In this document: one piece after another, positions 10,426 through 22,500 of the stretch
How the letters are laid out: the number at the start of each line of letters is the position of its first letter
Numbering within the stretch: position 1 is the stretch's first letter
Origin: Phylloscopus collybita
Taxonomy: Eukaryota > Chordata > Aves > Passeriformes > Phylloscopidae
Assembly: GCA_027886175.1 (NCBI GenBank)
Contig: JAJNNQ010000026.1
Coordinates: forward strand, 20,180,001-20,244,000
DNA length: 64,000 bases
Direction: 5' to 3'
The notes under the pieces: generated by a model
Told to the model about the DNA's origin: nothing
The model's database searches: none
What the model saw: the letters and a program-made list of their open reading frames with translations, nothing else
Translations under genes and position numbers: made by a program

Positions 10426-13400
10426 ATCTCTAGCAATCATACCTGGGAAAGAAGAGCTGTCCCTATACACAACTCTCTAACAAAAATAAATAAGGAAATA
10501 ATCCAACATAAACCCTGAGTTATACCTTGGTTGATCTCAAAAGCAGCAATCTATGACTGAACAAAAACCTGTAGAATGTGGCAGTAATAGACAGACCATG
10601 GGCAGATTTGGCATTAAAGTTTCCTTAGACTTCTCATCCAGGGTAAAATAAAGAATCTACTTAACAATATTTTTCCCCCTTAAGGCCTCTCTTTGTTCCT
10701 TTGGAAGCTAATTACTGAGGTGTTAATATTCCAAGACTTTAAACTTCTAAGGATACTTGAGGTGAATAAAAAAAAAAAAAAAAAAAAACAAACAAACACA
10801 ACACCAGACCTACCACTTCTTCACATTTTCCATTTCAGGGTTTTCTTCTCATTTTGTATTACTGGTAACTAACTTAGGAGGAAAATTGCTCTTCATTGCA
10901 ATACCCTCAAACTATCTTTTCATTAATGAGTCTGAGTTGAAGATTAGATTGAGAAAAACCACACATGATTATGAAATGGATTATCTGGCAGTATGCCATT
11001 AGTATTTCTCAGATGACATTTGTAGATGAACTTAACTTTTTAAGTGAAAATTGCATGTTAATAAAAAAATGTAGTTTATTCTAATAAAAATTTTTAAATG
11101 TGATCATATTTTTTCATGCCGTTTCAGGTGTTGGACCCTTTTCAGTTTATTATATTAGACTTTGTAAGTTTTGTTTTCTCTCTTTTTCAATCTCTTTATT
11201 GAATTTGCATGATCAACTATATTTGCTGTTAGTGTTCAATCTTGATGACTTATTCAAAATTCCATTTTCATACTGTTTTCACAGATGCTGCAAACCAGCT
11301 AGCCCCAGCCAAGACTTCTTCAATTAGCATCAGGGTCAACCTTTTTTTCCTTCCATCACTTGATCATACAGCTGATAGAAAAACTCAGAGAAAGTAGGGA
11401 AGGAGGGGTAACCTATTTTACATTGAGAAATTCTGATTGCACAGCATTTTGAACTGTTTTCATTTAACTTGGTAGGAGTTTTGCTACTGATTTTGGTGCC
11501 TATCGGTCCAGCTTTTATTAAAGAGACAGATAGATTTTGTCAGAGAGATTGAAGAGACAGATTTTTGTCTCTTTATTAAAGAGACAGATTTTTTGTTTGA
11601 TTCTTAAAAAGCCCATATTACATATTCAGAAGGGAAATCAATCTACCAAGAGAAGTCATATTTAGAGTAAATACAGTAGTGAGCTGTGAACGTGTACATA
11701 GTTAACTATTGAAATTTCTTTAAAAAACATTATGTTATTCTCCTCAGTGTCAACTTTAAAAGGGCTTACTCTTTCTTCTGAATTCATTGGAAATGGAAAA
11801 AACCAGTGCCATTAAAAGATGCTGGAATTTTGATAGCAAAGGAACTGAGAGATTTTTGACTGTTTAATAAGAGGTGAAATATAAAATGAATATAAACCTC
11901 AGACTAGACAGACATTCATCTCCTCATGCAACATGGGAGAATTGCAAGTATGTTTACCCAATATTTTGAATGCTTGCAATAAGAAACATTGTTTCCCCTG
12001 ATTTCATCAATGCTGAAACCAAAGGCGCTCAGTCACTAATTCTGCTTTTAAAAAAACAAAATTCCACTTTCAACAAGTATACAACAAAACAACAGTAGAC
12101 AATCTGATTACGGTCTTCACTACGTATAACATTAAAATTATACTCTGTGTGTACACGTTTACCCAAGCATGTTCATATGCAACTTGGCTATGCAGCAGCA
12201 GCGTACACAGCTCTTTCCACTTAGGGATTCTTCATCTGGTCTTCTGAAAAGACCAAATACAATTGTGGTATCTATTGCAAACCCAACAGCACCACAAGTA
12301 CTAGGCCTTTGGCAGAGCAGGTGTAAAGTTTTATGTTCAGACAGGAAATATGGAGATGATCCTCCTCCTCAAAGGATTTTTCATTTTCCCCTCAAATGCT
12401 GATATACCTTGGGGTTTAACCAAATCAAAACCGGTACACCAATGACGTTGCACAGCTTCTGTCAGCCTGATCTTGTTACTCTGTGTGTTACTGCACCCTA
12501 CCATTACCTGTGGGGTAGATGTAGGGAAGATAAAGTCAAACCCTTTCCAGCAATTCACAGTGAAAGGATGAGATGCCATGGATACTTGATATAAGGAAAA
12601 GAATTTACAATGAGCATGCTCAAACACCAGACCAGAGAAGTCTAGATTTTGCAACTTATTGACATAAAATACCATGATGATAAAAAGCTGAGGAAATCTG
12701 TAAAGTATTTCTGCAGTTCCTTACCACAGTGTGTGAGAATTGATGCAAGGAATAATTTGAGAAGTATCTCTGCAGTTGCCTCATATTTTCAAAAATAACT
12801 AGGTCATTAATCCCTCAGGAATCAAATTCCACCTTCCTTCTACTTCCAGACATTCCTTTATTTATAGGAGTTGTCTGCCAAATTCAGGAAAATGTGTCAA
12901 GACTGGAGTACACAATAAAGAGCTTGGGTTACACAAGCTTTGCCTCCCTTGTTGTCCGATGGAATAACAAGAGCATGTCTCTGAGAAATGAGCCATTTCC
13001 TTTCATCTGTTTGAACTGAAAAGACACCATGCTGAACTGCACACTGAATCTTCTAGTATGCATATCTTTACTTCAAATGAATTAACCACACACATCTAGA
13101 TAGATCTAGATCTACGAGATAGAAAGAGAGGGATAGAGTACAGCTCAAAATCCATAGGCATCCTTTTCAGGAGAATCCTCAGGGTTCAATCCCATGGAGC
13201 GCTGAGTTACCTCACCTACCACTGACATCAAAGGGGTTCAAGGGCACTCGGTGTCTCACAGAACACAGCTTCAGCCTGTCGACATGTTTAAATTCCAGAC
13301 ATTTACTTCTAATGAATAAAATAACATTCCCTTCTATGCTGCCCCCTTCTCAACTTCTCTCATTTCAAGCCTGATTTAGAAAAGTGCTAAGTAAAATGAA

Positions 13401-14403
13401 CACTTACTGCCTTCCTTTTCCATCGCCAATTATCCCTGGCAGACACAGAGCCAAATGGCATGGAGGATTTCTTTGCTACATGGGTGGTCTTCAGGCTACA
13501 GTTCTGAAACATCGTAATAAATTCAGCACTGCCTTACAGACGACACAAAGTTAAGGGAGGGCAGAGTTACTTTCTAACATTTTGCTAAATGAGACTGTAA
13601 AGAATGCTTCTGTTCAGAACCTAAATTCTTGCTTTATAAAATCTGGCACCTAGCTCTGCAAGTAGAATAATGGCCTTAACTATTATGAACTTCTAATTTC
13701 TGAGCTTCTCCAGTGGAACAAAAGTAATAGCAGAACTGAATCACTCAACCCCTGCCACAACTGAAGCTGGTTGAAATATCACAGCAACCTTGAGTCCTGC
13801 AGGAAAAGAAGTTTGTGAGATTTACAACTCAGGTCTCCTGACCAAGAAATAGCCTCTTTTCCGAGGAAAAACATGGAGACTCTTCAAAATACAGTATAGA
13901 GGGATTTTTTTTTCTCTTCTTTAATTTGGCTGAAAAGTCCTTGTATGACAAAACAGGACAAAAGTGATAGTTAGAGAACACCCTGCCACTGCAATGAAGC
14001 CTACTACACCACATCCATGTGCCAGATTGGGTGGGTAAGTCAAAAGGATGTTTCAAATAAAAGGACTGAAAGTGAACTGCATCTCACCTAACGTCAGATG
14101 GACAATGCTGAGGTTGCTGCTATATTTCCCTCCCTAGTCAGTAGGAAGAAACAGGGAGCTGAACGATTTAAAAGACTTCTTTTAGGATGGAGTGACATAC
14201 TTTTCTCCATGGGCTATGAAAATGGATTTGACAAACTATTGATTAATGGGTCCAAGATTCCTCTGTTGGCTGCAGACCTGTGACTTCTCTACCTCTGCAT
14301 ACTGTACAGTGCTCTCTATTATCTGTGTTCCAGTTGGATAGTGAAATAATTTGGGCTAGGAAATGGTTTCTATTGTGATTCTGTGTGGGAAAAAAAGCAC
14401 AGT
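10426..14403. other. Unique non-coding DNA
   Basis: No gene is seen. It contains an A21 run (10768-10788) running into CAAACAAACACA, nested repeats at 11513-11597, and moderately GC-richer patches near 12170-12600 and 13140-13310 without recognisable content. A GGTTCAATCCC word at 13183-13193 resembles a tRNA B box but has no matching A box. Confidence 0.5.
11513..11597. repeat. Nested direct and inverted repeats around AAAGAGACAGAT
   Basis: TTTTATTAAAGAGACAGAT occurs near 11513-11531. A nearly identical TTATTAAAGAGACAGAT recurs near 11573-11589, with a third partial GAAGAGACAGAT at about 11551-11562 between them. The middle and last copies are joined by GTCTCTTTATTAAAGAGAC (11567-11585), a palindrome with a single central base. 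The arrangement looks like repeated local duplication plus one inverted copy, as produced by template switching. No factor-site identity is claimed. Confidence 0.8.
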
Positions 14404-14427
14404 GGAGAACATATATATATGTTCTCC
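14404..14427. repeat. Perfect 24-bp palindrome
   Basis: GGAGAAC, then ATATATATAT, then GTTCTCC. The whole is exactly self-complementary with no loop. GGAGAAC...GTTCTCC arms around an AT core could extrude as a cruciform. The half-site GTTCT resembles a steroid-receptor half-element, but the 10-bp spacing does not fit the usual 3-bp spacer. Confidence 0.9.
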
Positions 14428-15698
14428 TACTAATAAATACTAATGCTGAGTATCTAGGGAACAGGGCAATGGTAAGCAGTAAATAAAACCAATCTCAGTT
14501 TCTGAAATGTTCTTTATTATAAGTAAGACATTATAGTACATTATATATATATTATTAATACTATATTGTTATTTCATAAAGATGCCAGCTACTTTGATGG
14601 CATTACATTTTAATAACAAGCTGTTGCAGGGTTACAGCATTACATTAAAAACCTATGGTCGCATTAGATTTGGGTAATTGCAAGGGCTGAGTCAACAGAG
14701 AAAAGAGAGTGTTCTTACATTGAAAAAGTTCCCCACCATATCACTTGTACATTAGCAGCAGGGCTGGGGGCGGAGGAGCTCATTGCTTTCAAAAGGCTGG
14801 AAACAGTTCCAAACATTCCCACTGCCAGAATACTTTATTAATATTCCTTGTCTTGCAGCCTGGCAAGTGAAAAACTAGAGACCTGTCATCAATTAGAATG
14901 GTGATGATGAGCCAGCCTAAAATAGGCCAATGAACAGGGTAAGTGCCCCTGTGGTTTGTCAATTACCTGAATTATTTGCAGTAGTTTTAGTGTCATCTGC
15001 AATGAATACAAATAGAAAGCACATGATGTCTGGAATGCAGCATGTTTAAGATCAGCTTTGGTGTTAACAGAGGGGGGGAAACAACTGACATGTTTTAACA
15101 GAAATATTACAGAAGAGGAGCTCTTGTTCACATCTCTCTCCCCACCTTCATACATGTTAAATAGATTCCATTCTGTCTGGCGGCCCTGTGCTTTTTATAG
15201 AGGGTGAAACCTGGTGGAGGGAAGTGCAGCTCTGCTGACCCTGCAGTCTGTGTCACAGTGTCAATGGCCAGTGTCACCACTCCTTCCTTGTCAGTGACTC
15301 ACCCAGAATCAGGGAAATGGGCCAGCAGGACTGGTGGTGTAGGCAACTTCAGGGGATCTCAGGCCACCAAGGCTTTTCTCTTCCCAAAAAAATTCTGTTG
15401 TAGACAGAAGGTGACAATAAGCAGAAGAAAAGGCAAGAGTAAGGAAATCCAGTATTCCTGAATTCAACCAAATTATAAAGAATAATTTTTGAAAAGGGAA
15501 AAAATCAAATTGAAAAGATTGATCTTTTTTGTGTATGTTTGTTTGAAAGCTTCTTAGAAAGTTTTGTGGTAAATTCCATGAGAAATATTTAACAGTGACT
15601 CAGAAAATATTATACTCTTGCAACAATGAAATTTTATTCTTTATCAGGAAAACTGCTGGACTGCCACTGGTTTGGTGAATATGTAGACTGCTCGTTTG

Positions 15699-15790
15699 TT
15701 GGTCCTCCTTTTACATTTCTCCTTTTCTTTATATCTTTCTATCCCTCTTTTCTTTGTATCCTTCCCTCCCACTTCCTCTTTGACATCTTC
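15699..15790 (+). repeat. Polypyrimidine-rich tract
   Basis: About 90 bases dominated by C and T (CTCCTTTT, TCTCCTTTTC, CCTCTTTTC, CCTTCCCTCCCACTTCC), broken by a few purines. It is low complexity, and it is not followed by a recognisable splice acceptor and exon. Confidence 0.65.
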
Positions 15791-18220
15791 AGAAACCATT
15801 AGATAACTGTAATGATTTTGACACTTATGTTTCTGGCCATATTTATATACTTTGTTATTTAAAAGAATGCATGGGTAGTTACCGGTATCTCTTCAAGTTG
15901 TCTGCTGTTCCTGGAAGATATTTTGAAATGTATATTTTATATGGCATGATAAGTTTCTAAATTTTCAGTAAAATCACTGAATACAATAAAGATTTGGTGT
16001 TCTATAAAGAGACCTATAACTCTAGAACCTTGTCCTTTCTTCTTGGCTTTTATATAGCTCTGGAGGCAAAATCTACTACAAGCGTCTCATCTTCATGAAG
16101 AAATTGAAACTGTAGCTCTTTAGAATCCTGGCACTTCAAATGTCTCTTCCCCCCCCACCCCACCACTGCCTAAGCCCTCAGACTGAGACAGAAGAAAGAG
16201 GAAGCTTTGTACCTAATTTTTCTCTACTAGCTCAGCAAATGCACAGTATGCACATGTGAAGAAACACAGAAGCCCAACTCACCTGCAGGAAAAACGTCAA
16301 GTTCATCGGTGTCTCCAGGGCAAGGAATGCAAACAGGCTAGGAAATCTTGACCACTAGAAAGAAGGAAGCTCTCAGACTCAAAATGTGGGCAGAGATCAA
16401 CAGTCCTAAAATATCAATTTACTTCATTCTGCCTACCAACAACAATGACTGCATCTTCTATAATGAAAAAAAAAAAATTGAATAATTAAGATCTTGCAAA
16501 TTTCTTACAACTTTAGAATATACAAAACTTTCAAAAGAAGTCCACAATCATTGGAAACAACTCCTTAAAATAATCTCAAAATCCCTCATTCATGTATAGA
16601 GATACTATAGAAGTGTGGATTAGAATTTTGGCTACTTTTTGATTTGGTGCACATGCTGCCATCATGCTATGAACATTAAATGGGATGATTCACTTCACAG
16701 AATATCCAGTATTGTTACTAAATTCCACAGTGACTGTTTTATTATGCTAATTGATAATCTAATGTGCTCCAAAGATTAAAGAAAAAATGAAATTAAAGCT
16801 ACAAAATCAAAGGGTAACAACTTTATAATGCCTCTTTAATTTAGTGAAATACAATTTAAGTCACACAGAGATAGAATTGACTATGAATACCAAAATGAAT
16901 ATAATTGACAGAGTAAATGTTACAGAGCAGGGCTGCATAAGAGCAAAAGGAAATGTCAATAAACTTCAGTGCCACTGAGCTGTGCCACTGGGCAGGCGCA
17001 CTGAACATCACAGGACTTAAAAGTCCTTGGGGATAGCCAGCCACAAAGAAAGCTGTGATGAATGTTTATGAAATCACAAGCAGATAATATTGAAAGGGTC
17101 TGATTTCACAGGCATGCAAAAAGCACCTGAAATGTAATGTGGACCATAATTACAGTAGAAGCTTGACAGTGCACAAGAAAATTGCTCCACTGATTGGAAA
17201 ACTTTGAGCTGAACACACTGCAGTTTTTAAAACCTTGTGTGCTTACATCCTGCATGTAAAAAATGGTTTCTTTTAGGCCATAATATGTGGAGAAGTTGCC
17301 TCAATATTTATTTTAAGTTTTTGAAGTTGGTAAGGGCATTGTAGTATAACCCTCAAATTCCTGCTATTGTAGGCCAGTAATTCAATAGTTCTTCTGTGCT
17401 GGACAACTTATTAAAACATCTTTTCCTATACCAGATCCCCCTGGCACCTCCTTTCTGGTTGCATTCGATCTGGGAGAGCCACACCAATCCTATTTAACTG
17501 AATATCATAACTTCAAAATACTTTGTGGGCTGCTGGGATCAATGACAGGGTATAAGGCCTTTTCAGTGGAGATTGCCATTGTCAGTGCAACTCTGATGTG
17601 AGAAATTTGAAGGTGTTACCTTCTACAGACCTTGTGGCTATAGTGATAAATGAATCAGTCATGCTAGTCTACATCCCGTGTGATACTTTCACTTATCACA
17701 AAAATTTTTAATATTTTATTATCCCTAGAAATAACATGCATGGAGCGAGAAAAAAAGCCTTCTTGGAGTATCTTCACTAGCCCTATTCTATGAAGAGGAG
17801 TCCAGTTCTTCTGGCTGTCAACACAACATATTTTTGAAATTATAAATTCACAGCCAGAGAACAATTTGCAAAATTGTCTATATCTAGCAGACAAGAGCTT
17901 ACAAGAGTTATAATAATCAGGTTTTACACAGTCAGGTTTTCCCATCCTGATTATTTTTAAATTGTATAGTAAAAAATGAATGAACCTGCACTGAGGGATA
18001 CATCTCAACATTTTAGACTTCTAAAATGTAGATTTTTACATATACGAAGCATCTAAACAACCTCTGTAGCTGAAGCAAAAAACAGTACCTTCTGGAGGAT
18101 GATTTGTTTCACTAAAAAGTGATGAATCATGGCCACAACATGTCTAAAAAGCTCAAGTATGACTATCTACACTGTCAGCTTTTGAAATTGAGTAAAAATA
18201 ATTCTTTTTTTCCCAGTCAG

Positions 18221-18261
18221 GAGGGTAGAGGTTATAGTTAGGGGAGTAGAGGTTATAGTTA
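18221..18261. repeat. Tandem duplication, 20/21-bp unit
   Basis: GAGGGTAGAGGTTATAGTTA (18221-18240) is followed at once by GGGGAGTAGAGGTTATAGTTA (18241-18261). The shared core GTAGAGGTTATAGTTA is identical in both. A simple local duplication. Confidence 0.9.
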
Positions 18262-18949
18262 TGTGTTCTTTAGAAAATAAGTCCTGTTTATGAATTAAAT
18301 AAATTTATTTACATGTGACCTCAATATAATATTTATTTATTTATCAAAAATTGGATTGGGGGGAAGAATCTCTTTGAAATAATTCACTAATCACATCCTG
18401 CCTCAAATGTGGGGGTTCTGCATTTAAGTCCTAGTCTGAATGAGAATCTTTGACTTACTTAAATAGGCTTTACATCATTACCTGGTATTTTTCCCCACTA
18501 TTGCAATTCCTGCAAATATTGCAGCTCATGTTATAGGAAAATTAGACCAAATGGTGATACATACACCAGTAAATTACAGATTCCCATACTGGCTTTAGCA
18601 CTGACATTCACCAGCAAAGAACATCCCACCTCCCTACTACTAAACCTTCCTATTCAGCCTAACACAGGACCTGGAAGCTCTGTGCAGGAATAGCACCTGT
18701 TTAAATGCCCTTCCTGAACTCTGCCTTGGAATTGTTTGCAGCTGCTATTTGGTCTGGGTTCAAAATAATGCCAGGTGTTATGCTAACAATTAAGACAATC
18801 AAGGCCAGTGATATTCTCAACACTTCATCTGCACTCCACTGAAGTACATTCAATTCCTCTGCAATTTTCAGAAGTCAGTTCATCACTGATTTTTTTTCCC
18901 CCACAATATTAGGAAGTTCATAGGCTCTACCAGTCAGCTAAAATAGGTC

Positions 18950-19543
18950 TGTATAAGGCTGTGGGTCAGCAGCTAAGCACAAACACAGATGATCTGTCAT
19001 TCCTGAGTCACACCAGAATCGTAAAAGCAAGAGTAAACACTTGGGTCGAGATATAAACAGTTTCATAACTAAAGGAAGGAGAGGTAAAAAAAAACAAAGC
19101 AAAACAAACAAAAACAAAAAAATGCAAAACAAATAAAAACAAGAAACACAAACAAACAAACAAACAAAAAAAACAAGCATGTGATGTAAAGGCAGTCACC
19201 AACTTCCAACAGGAGAACATTCCCAGCCAGTCTCAAAGTAAGCACAATTTTGGGAAAATCTGTATCTTCAGCTCTTCAACGTCACTGTTGAGCACAATGT
19301 TATATAGCACACAATATCCCTTTGATAAAATTAGGTCAGCCATCCTGGCTTGGTCCCTTCTCAACTTATGCACCCTCAGCCTATTCACTGGCAGCCAAAG
19401 GGATAAATAGGGAAAGCCCCTATGCTGCAAAATTACTGTTCAGCAGTCGGCAAAACACTGATGTGCTATCAGAACCATTTTAGACACAGGTCCATACAGC
19501 TTCCTATGAAAAGACAAACTCCAAAACAGCCAGACCCAGTACA
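18950..19543 (-). mobile_element. Old avian ERVL-type LTR, near full length, degraded
   Basis: This is a retroviral LTR relic whose transcription strand is the minus strand. In plus-strand order it shows GGTCAGCAGCTAAGCAC (LTR end), GGGTCGAGATATAAACAG with TTCATAACTAAAGGAAGG (region of the poly(A) signal in this family), a long A/AAAC-rich stretch (19087-19172), GCCAGTCTC, CACTGTTGAGCACAATG with TTATATAGC (TATA region on minus), ATATCCCTTTGATAAAATTAGG, GGTCAGCCATCCTGGC, then ACACTGATGTGCTATCA and CAGCCAGACCCAGTACA at the U3 start. That order matches the common avian ERVL-type LTR as I remember it. Ends are TG...CA at 18950 and 19543. The flanking 5-mers AGGTC and CAGTC agree at only 3 of 5 positions, so no duplication is claimed. 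Many substitutions show it is old and inactive. Open frames across it are noise from the AAAC stretch. Confidence 0.75.
19087..19172 (+). repeat. A-rich / (CAAA)n stretch inside the old LTR
   Basis: Runs of AAAAACAAA and CAAACAAACAAACAAA. On the minus strand this is the T-rich part of the LTR's transcribed region, expanded as a simple repeat. It explains the Phe/Leu/Cys-rich open frames on the minus strand. Confidence 0.85.
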
Positions 19544-22500
19544 CAGTCGCTACCCAAAATGAACAATAAATGTTGACCTATGAAAAATGCTCTTCCAACT
19601 GCCAAAAATCCCAGATTATGGGGAAAGCATTTAAATATGTGATTTATTTATAAAAATAAGGTATTTAGAAAGGCGATATTCTTCTGGGATCAAACTTTTC
19701 CTAAAGTAATAGAATGCAAAGATATAAGGATCAGTGATCTGAAATAATACTTTCTTATTAGTCTTCCAGGTTTTGATTTAACTCAGGATTAAAATTTGAA
19801 AATTAATTGAAACACATAGGAAAGAGCACAAAATTATAATTCTGCTATCAGTGTGTCCCATAAATTATAGGGTTTTGTAAATAGCTAAACAGCTATTTAA
19901 AGTATAGACAGTAAGTTTGTAACATCCAGGAATGTTAAATGCCACTGGCTAATTGAATGGTGTAGAATAACACAGACCTAAAAAATAACTTTCTCATTTG
20001 CAAAATAACCTAAATCTAGTCAATTTAAATAATTAAGTGTAAACCAGGTCAGGGATGTATATTTCAGTTCATCATAATGCATCTATTAGATCAGAAGATT
20101 AAGTGTAACACCCTTTGTGGGCAAGATCAAAGATCAGACAGGAGAAATTGTTCAACTTCTTAGGCATGTGCACCATCCTATTTATAGCAAGAGAGACATT
20201 AGACTCAGAAAGTTTTTTCTGAGTTTTATGAAGTTCTGACTCCAGTATGCACGAGGTCAGAATGGCCCAGGATTCAGCTATAGATTTCTTGGCCAGAGGC
20301 ATGGTACACAGGAAATAAACAGTCACAGTGACTAAGAATCCAAGAGTATCTTACACTCATCATAGATTCTTTATTAGTCCAATAAGCCAGTAAAGCTCAT
20401 TTGGGATCCCTTTGTGAGCTGATGACATCTTTATGACATGAGGTAGCAAAGCTAATATATGAGTTTCTGTATTAATCTGTGGGCAGCTGAAATGTCTTTC
20501 AAAAACTAATGCACCAGGAAAGCAAAAGAAGCATCTGTGTAGACAGGGATAAAGCATAGAAGAGCCAAGATCCAAGCCTATATAATAAGTATGGCCAGGT
20601 CCTGGATGAAATCCTGGAGATGAGCACTGCCAACTCAATAATTGTCCAAGCAATTGACTTCACTTCAGCAGGAGGAACATTTCATAAGCAGTGGAGAAGA
20701 GGACAATTCCCAGGGCTTGCTGGGTCAAGGAGGCACCTTCACCATACATTATGGGAAACCCTTGGGAGATCAGTTACAAGCTGACAAGTTGAAGTCTCAG
20801 ATAATTAAAGGAATTATATCTCAACAATAGGAAAATGAAAAAAAATTTCTATGATAAGAAAGCAAATTGGATGCAAGAAAGCACAGGAAAGCAATCAAGA
20901 TTGAAATTTATTTCACTGACATAACAGCAAAAGGGAGAAAGAGCAATTTCTCTTACCCCTACTTCTTTACTTTTTTTGCTTTGACATCTGAAAGTAAGTT
21001 TTAATATTTTTCCTTCTTCATTTACAAAAAGAAGTTGCAAAAGAAATCTCATCTTCACTGCTAAGTCTATGGAGATAGAACTATTCTGACACCAACTGGG
21101 ATGCAAATTCATCTGCTGTGGGCTTTGTCACAGGGTGATGAACAAAAAAAACCAGTAAAAGCTTCTTCTCCCAAACTTGTGGGAGAGCTGTGATTTGGAG
21201 AGGGGAGCTGCATCTATCTGTATTTCACATGTACTGGAAAGACATTCTTGTCAAAATTTCTCTCCAAATATTATCAGACAGTTCTTGTTTCTTCCTTTTT
21301 ACTATTTGACAGACAGTGTGGAAAGGGAGGTCTTCATTTGAGAGATTTAGTTGCACTGTGTCAAGGATTCACAATAATTTAAAAGGTGGATTGGGAGGAT
21401 AATTTTACTGATGTAGTGCAATCCAATCTAGCACAACAATTACATATCAAAAATGACATTGGTGTACTACTGTAAGGAGGTTTTTATGCCATTATAAAGG
21501 CAGAAAGGAGTGTCTAGCAGAATACTGACATAATTTTTTCTTTTTTTTTTTTAGTAATTAAAATCTGAACATTTCAATTCTACTCTACATATTTTACTCT
21601 GAATTGAGGTCTGTTTTGGGACCCTTTAGAGACCCAAGCTAAATGACAGAGATGTACTTATCCCAACTGAGATGCTAAGGCTAGTATTTGCTCCTAACAT
21701 CTCAAGGTTCTCAGTGGTATAGACAACATTGTCAAGCTTTGGTGCCCAAGATGAAGTCAAATAACTTTCCAGGATATGTAAATCTCTTCTATGCTCTGCA
21801 CCAAGTGATCTTCAGTCTTCACTTCATAAAGCTAAAGATAGTGAATCTAATGGTGAATTAGCACAGAGGAATGCAGGACTGTGCAAAGATAATGGCTTTT
21901 TGGTCCAGCAAGTCTTTCAGCAAACTTACTTGAATAGAAGGGGCTAATATGTCCCTACATATGAATGGTGTAGACACCAGACACTCATTTCCAGATCACA
22001 TGAAAGCTCCGTCTTTCACTTCAATTTGCATGGTCACTGCCTTCTGAGATGAGATGTAGAAACTCCCGGTAACATTATCTCTTCCTTTTAACTGACATGA
22101 ATGATTCTACCTATGTGTGAGGCATGGCAGGGAGAGGAGGGCACAGAAAAATCAGGGTTGTTTTTATAAAGCCCCCAGGCTTGTTCTACTCTAGCTTTAT
22201 AATGCTTGCATGTTGTAGATACACTGCAGAGAGCACAACCTCTAAAATGAAAATGTGGTGTACACAGTATAGTCAAGCTGCCTTTCTACACTCAAAACTG
22301 GATTGCTTTGTGAACATTTTTCAAGTTTATTCCACAGTAATCCATCATTGCACTCTGGTGGATTTTAAGGAAGGGTAGGAAGAAACTTTGTAAACATGCT
22401 AAGTTTTGGCGTCATTATAATCACTTACATGCTTGATTTTTTTCCAGAATTACAAATAGACCTATTTACCCAGAGCATTATACTCATTGAATTATCTAGA

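Larger units (their letters stand above)
14428..18949. other. Unique non-coding DNA
   Basis: No gene is seen. Notable contents are a GC-richer patch at about 15200-15390, a polypyrimidine-rich tract at 15699-15790, a tandem duplication at 18221-18261, and an AT-rich ATAAATTTATTT stretch near 18297-18350. Open frames are short and unrelated to known families. Confidence 0.5.

Noticed and set aside
10768..10788. A21 run preceded by AATAAA as the tail of a processed pseudogene
   Set aside because: No recognisable source gene upstream and no flanking direct repeats, so only a homopolymer run can be supported.
13183..13193. GGTTCAATCCC as a tRNA or SINE B box
   Set aside because: No A box at the right distance upstream, no cloverleaf pairing and no A-rich tail downstream.
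14404..14427. Steroid-receptor response element in the palindrome
   Set aside because: Half-sites would be separated by 10 bp rather than the usual 3 bp.
18938..19220. Cys/Phe/Leu-rich minus-strand frames resembling a membrane peptide
   Set aside because: They are translations of the (CAAA)n stretch inside the old ERVL-type LTR.
18945..19548. AGGTC / CAGTC as a target-site duplication of the old LTR
   Set aside because: Only 3 of 5 bases agree, which is not distinguishable from chance.
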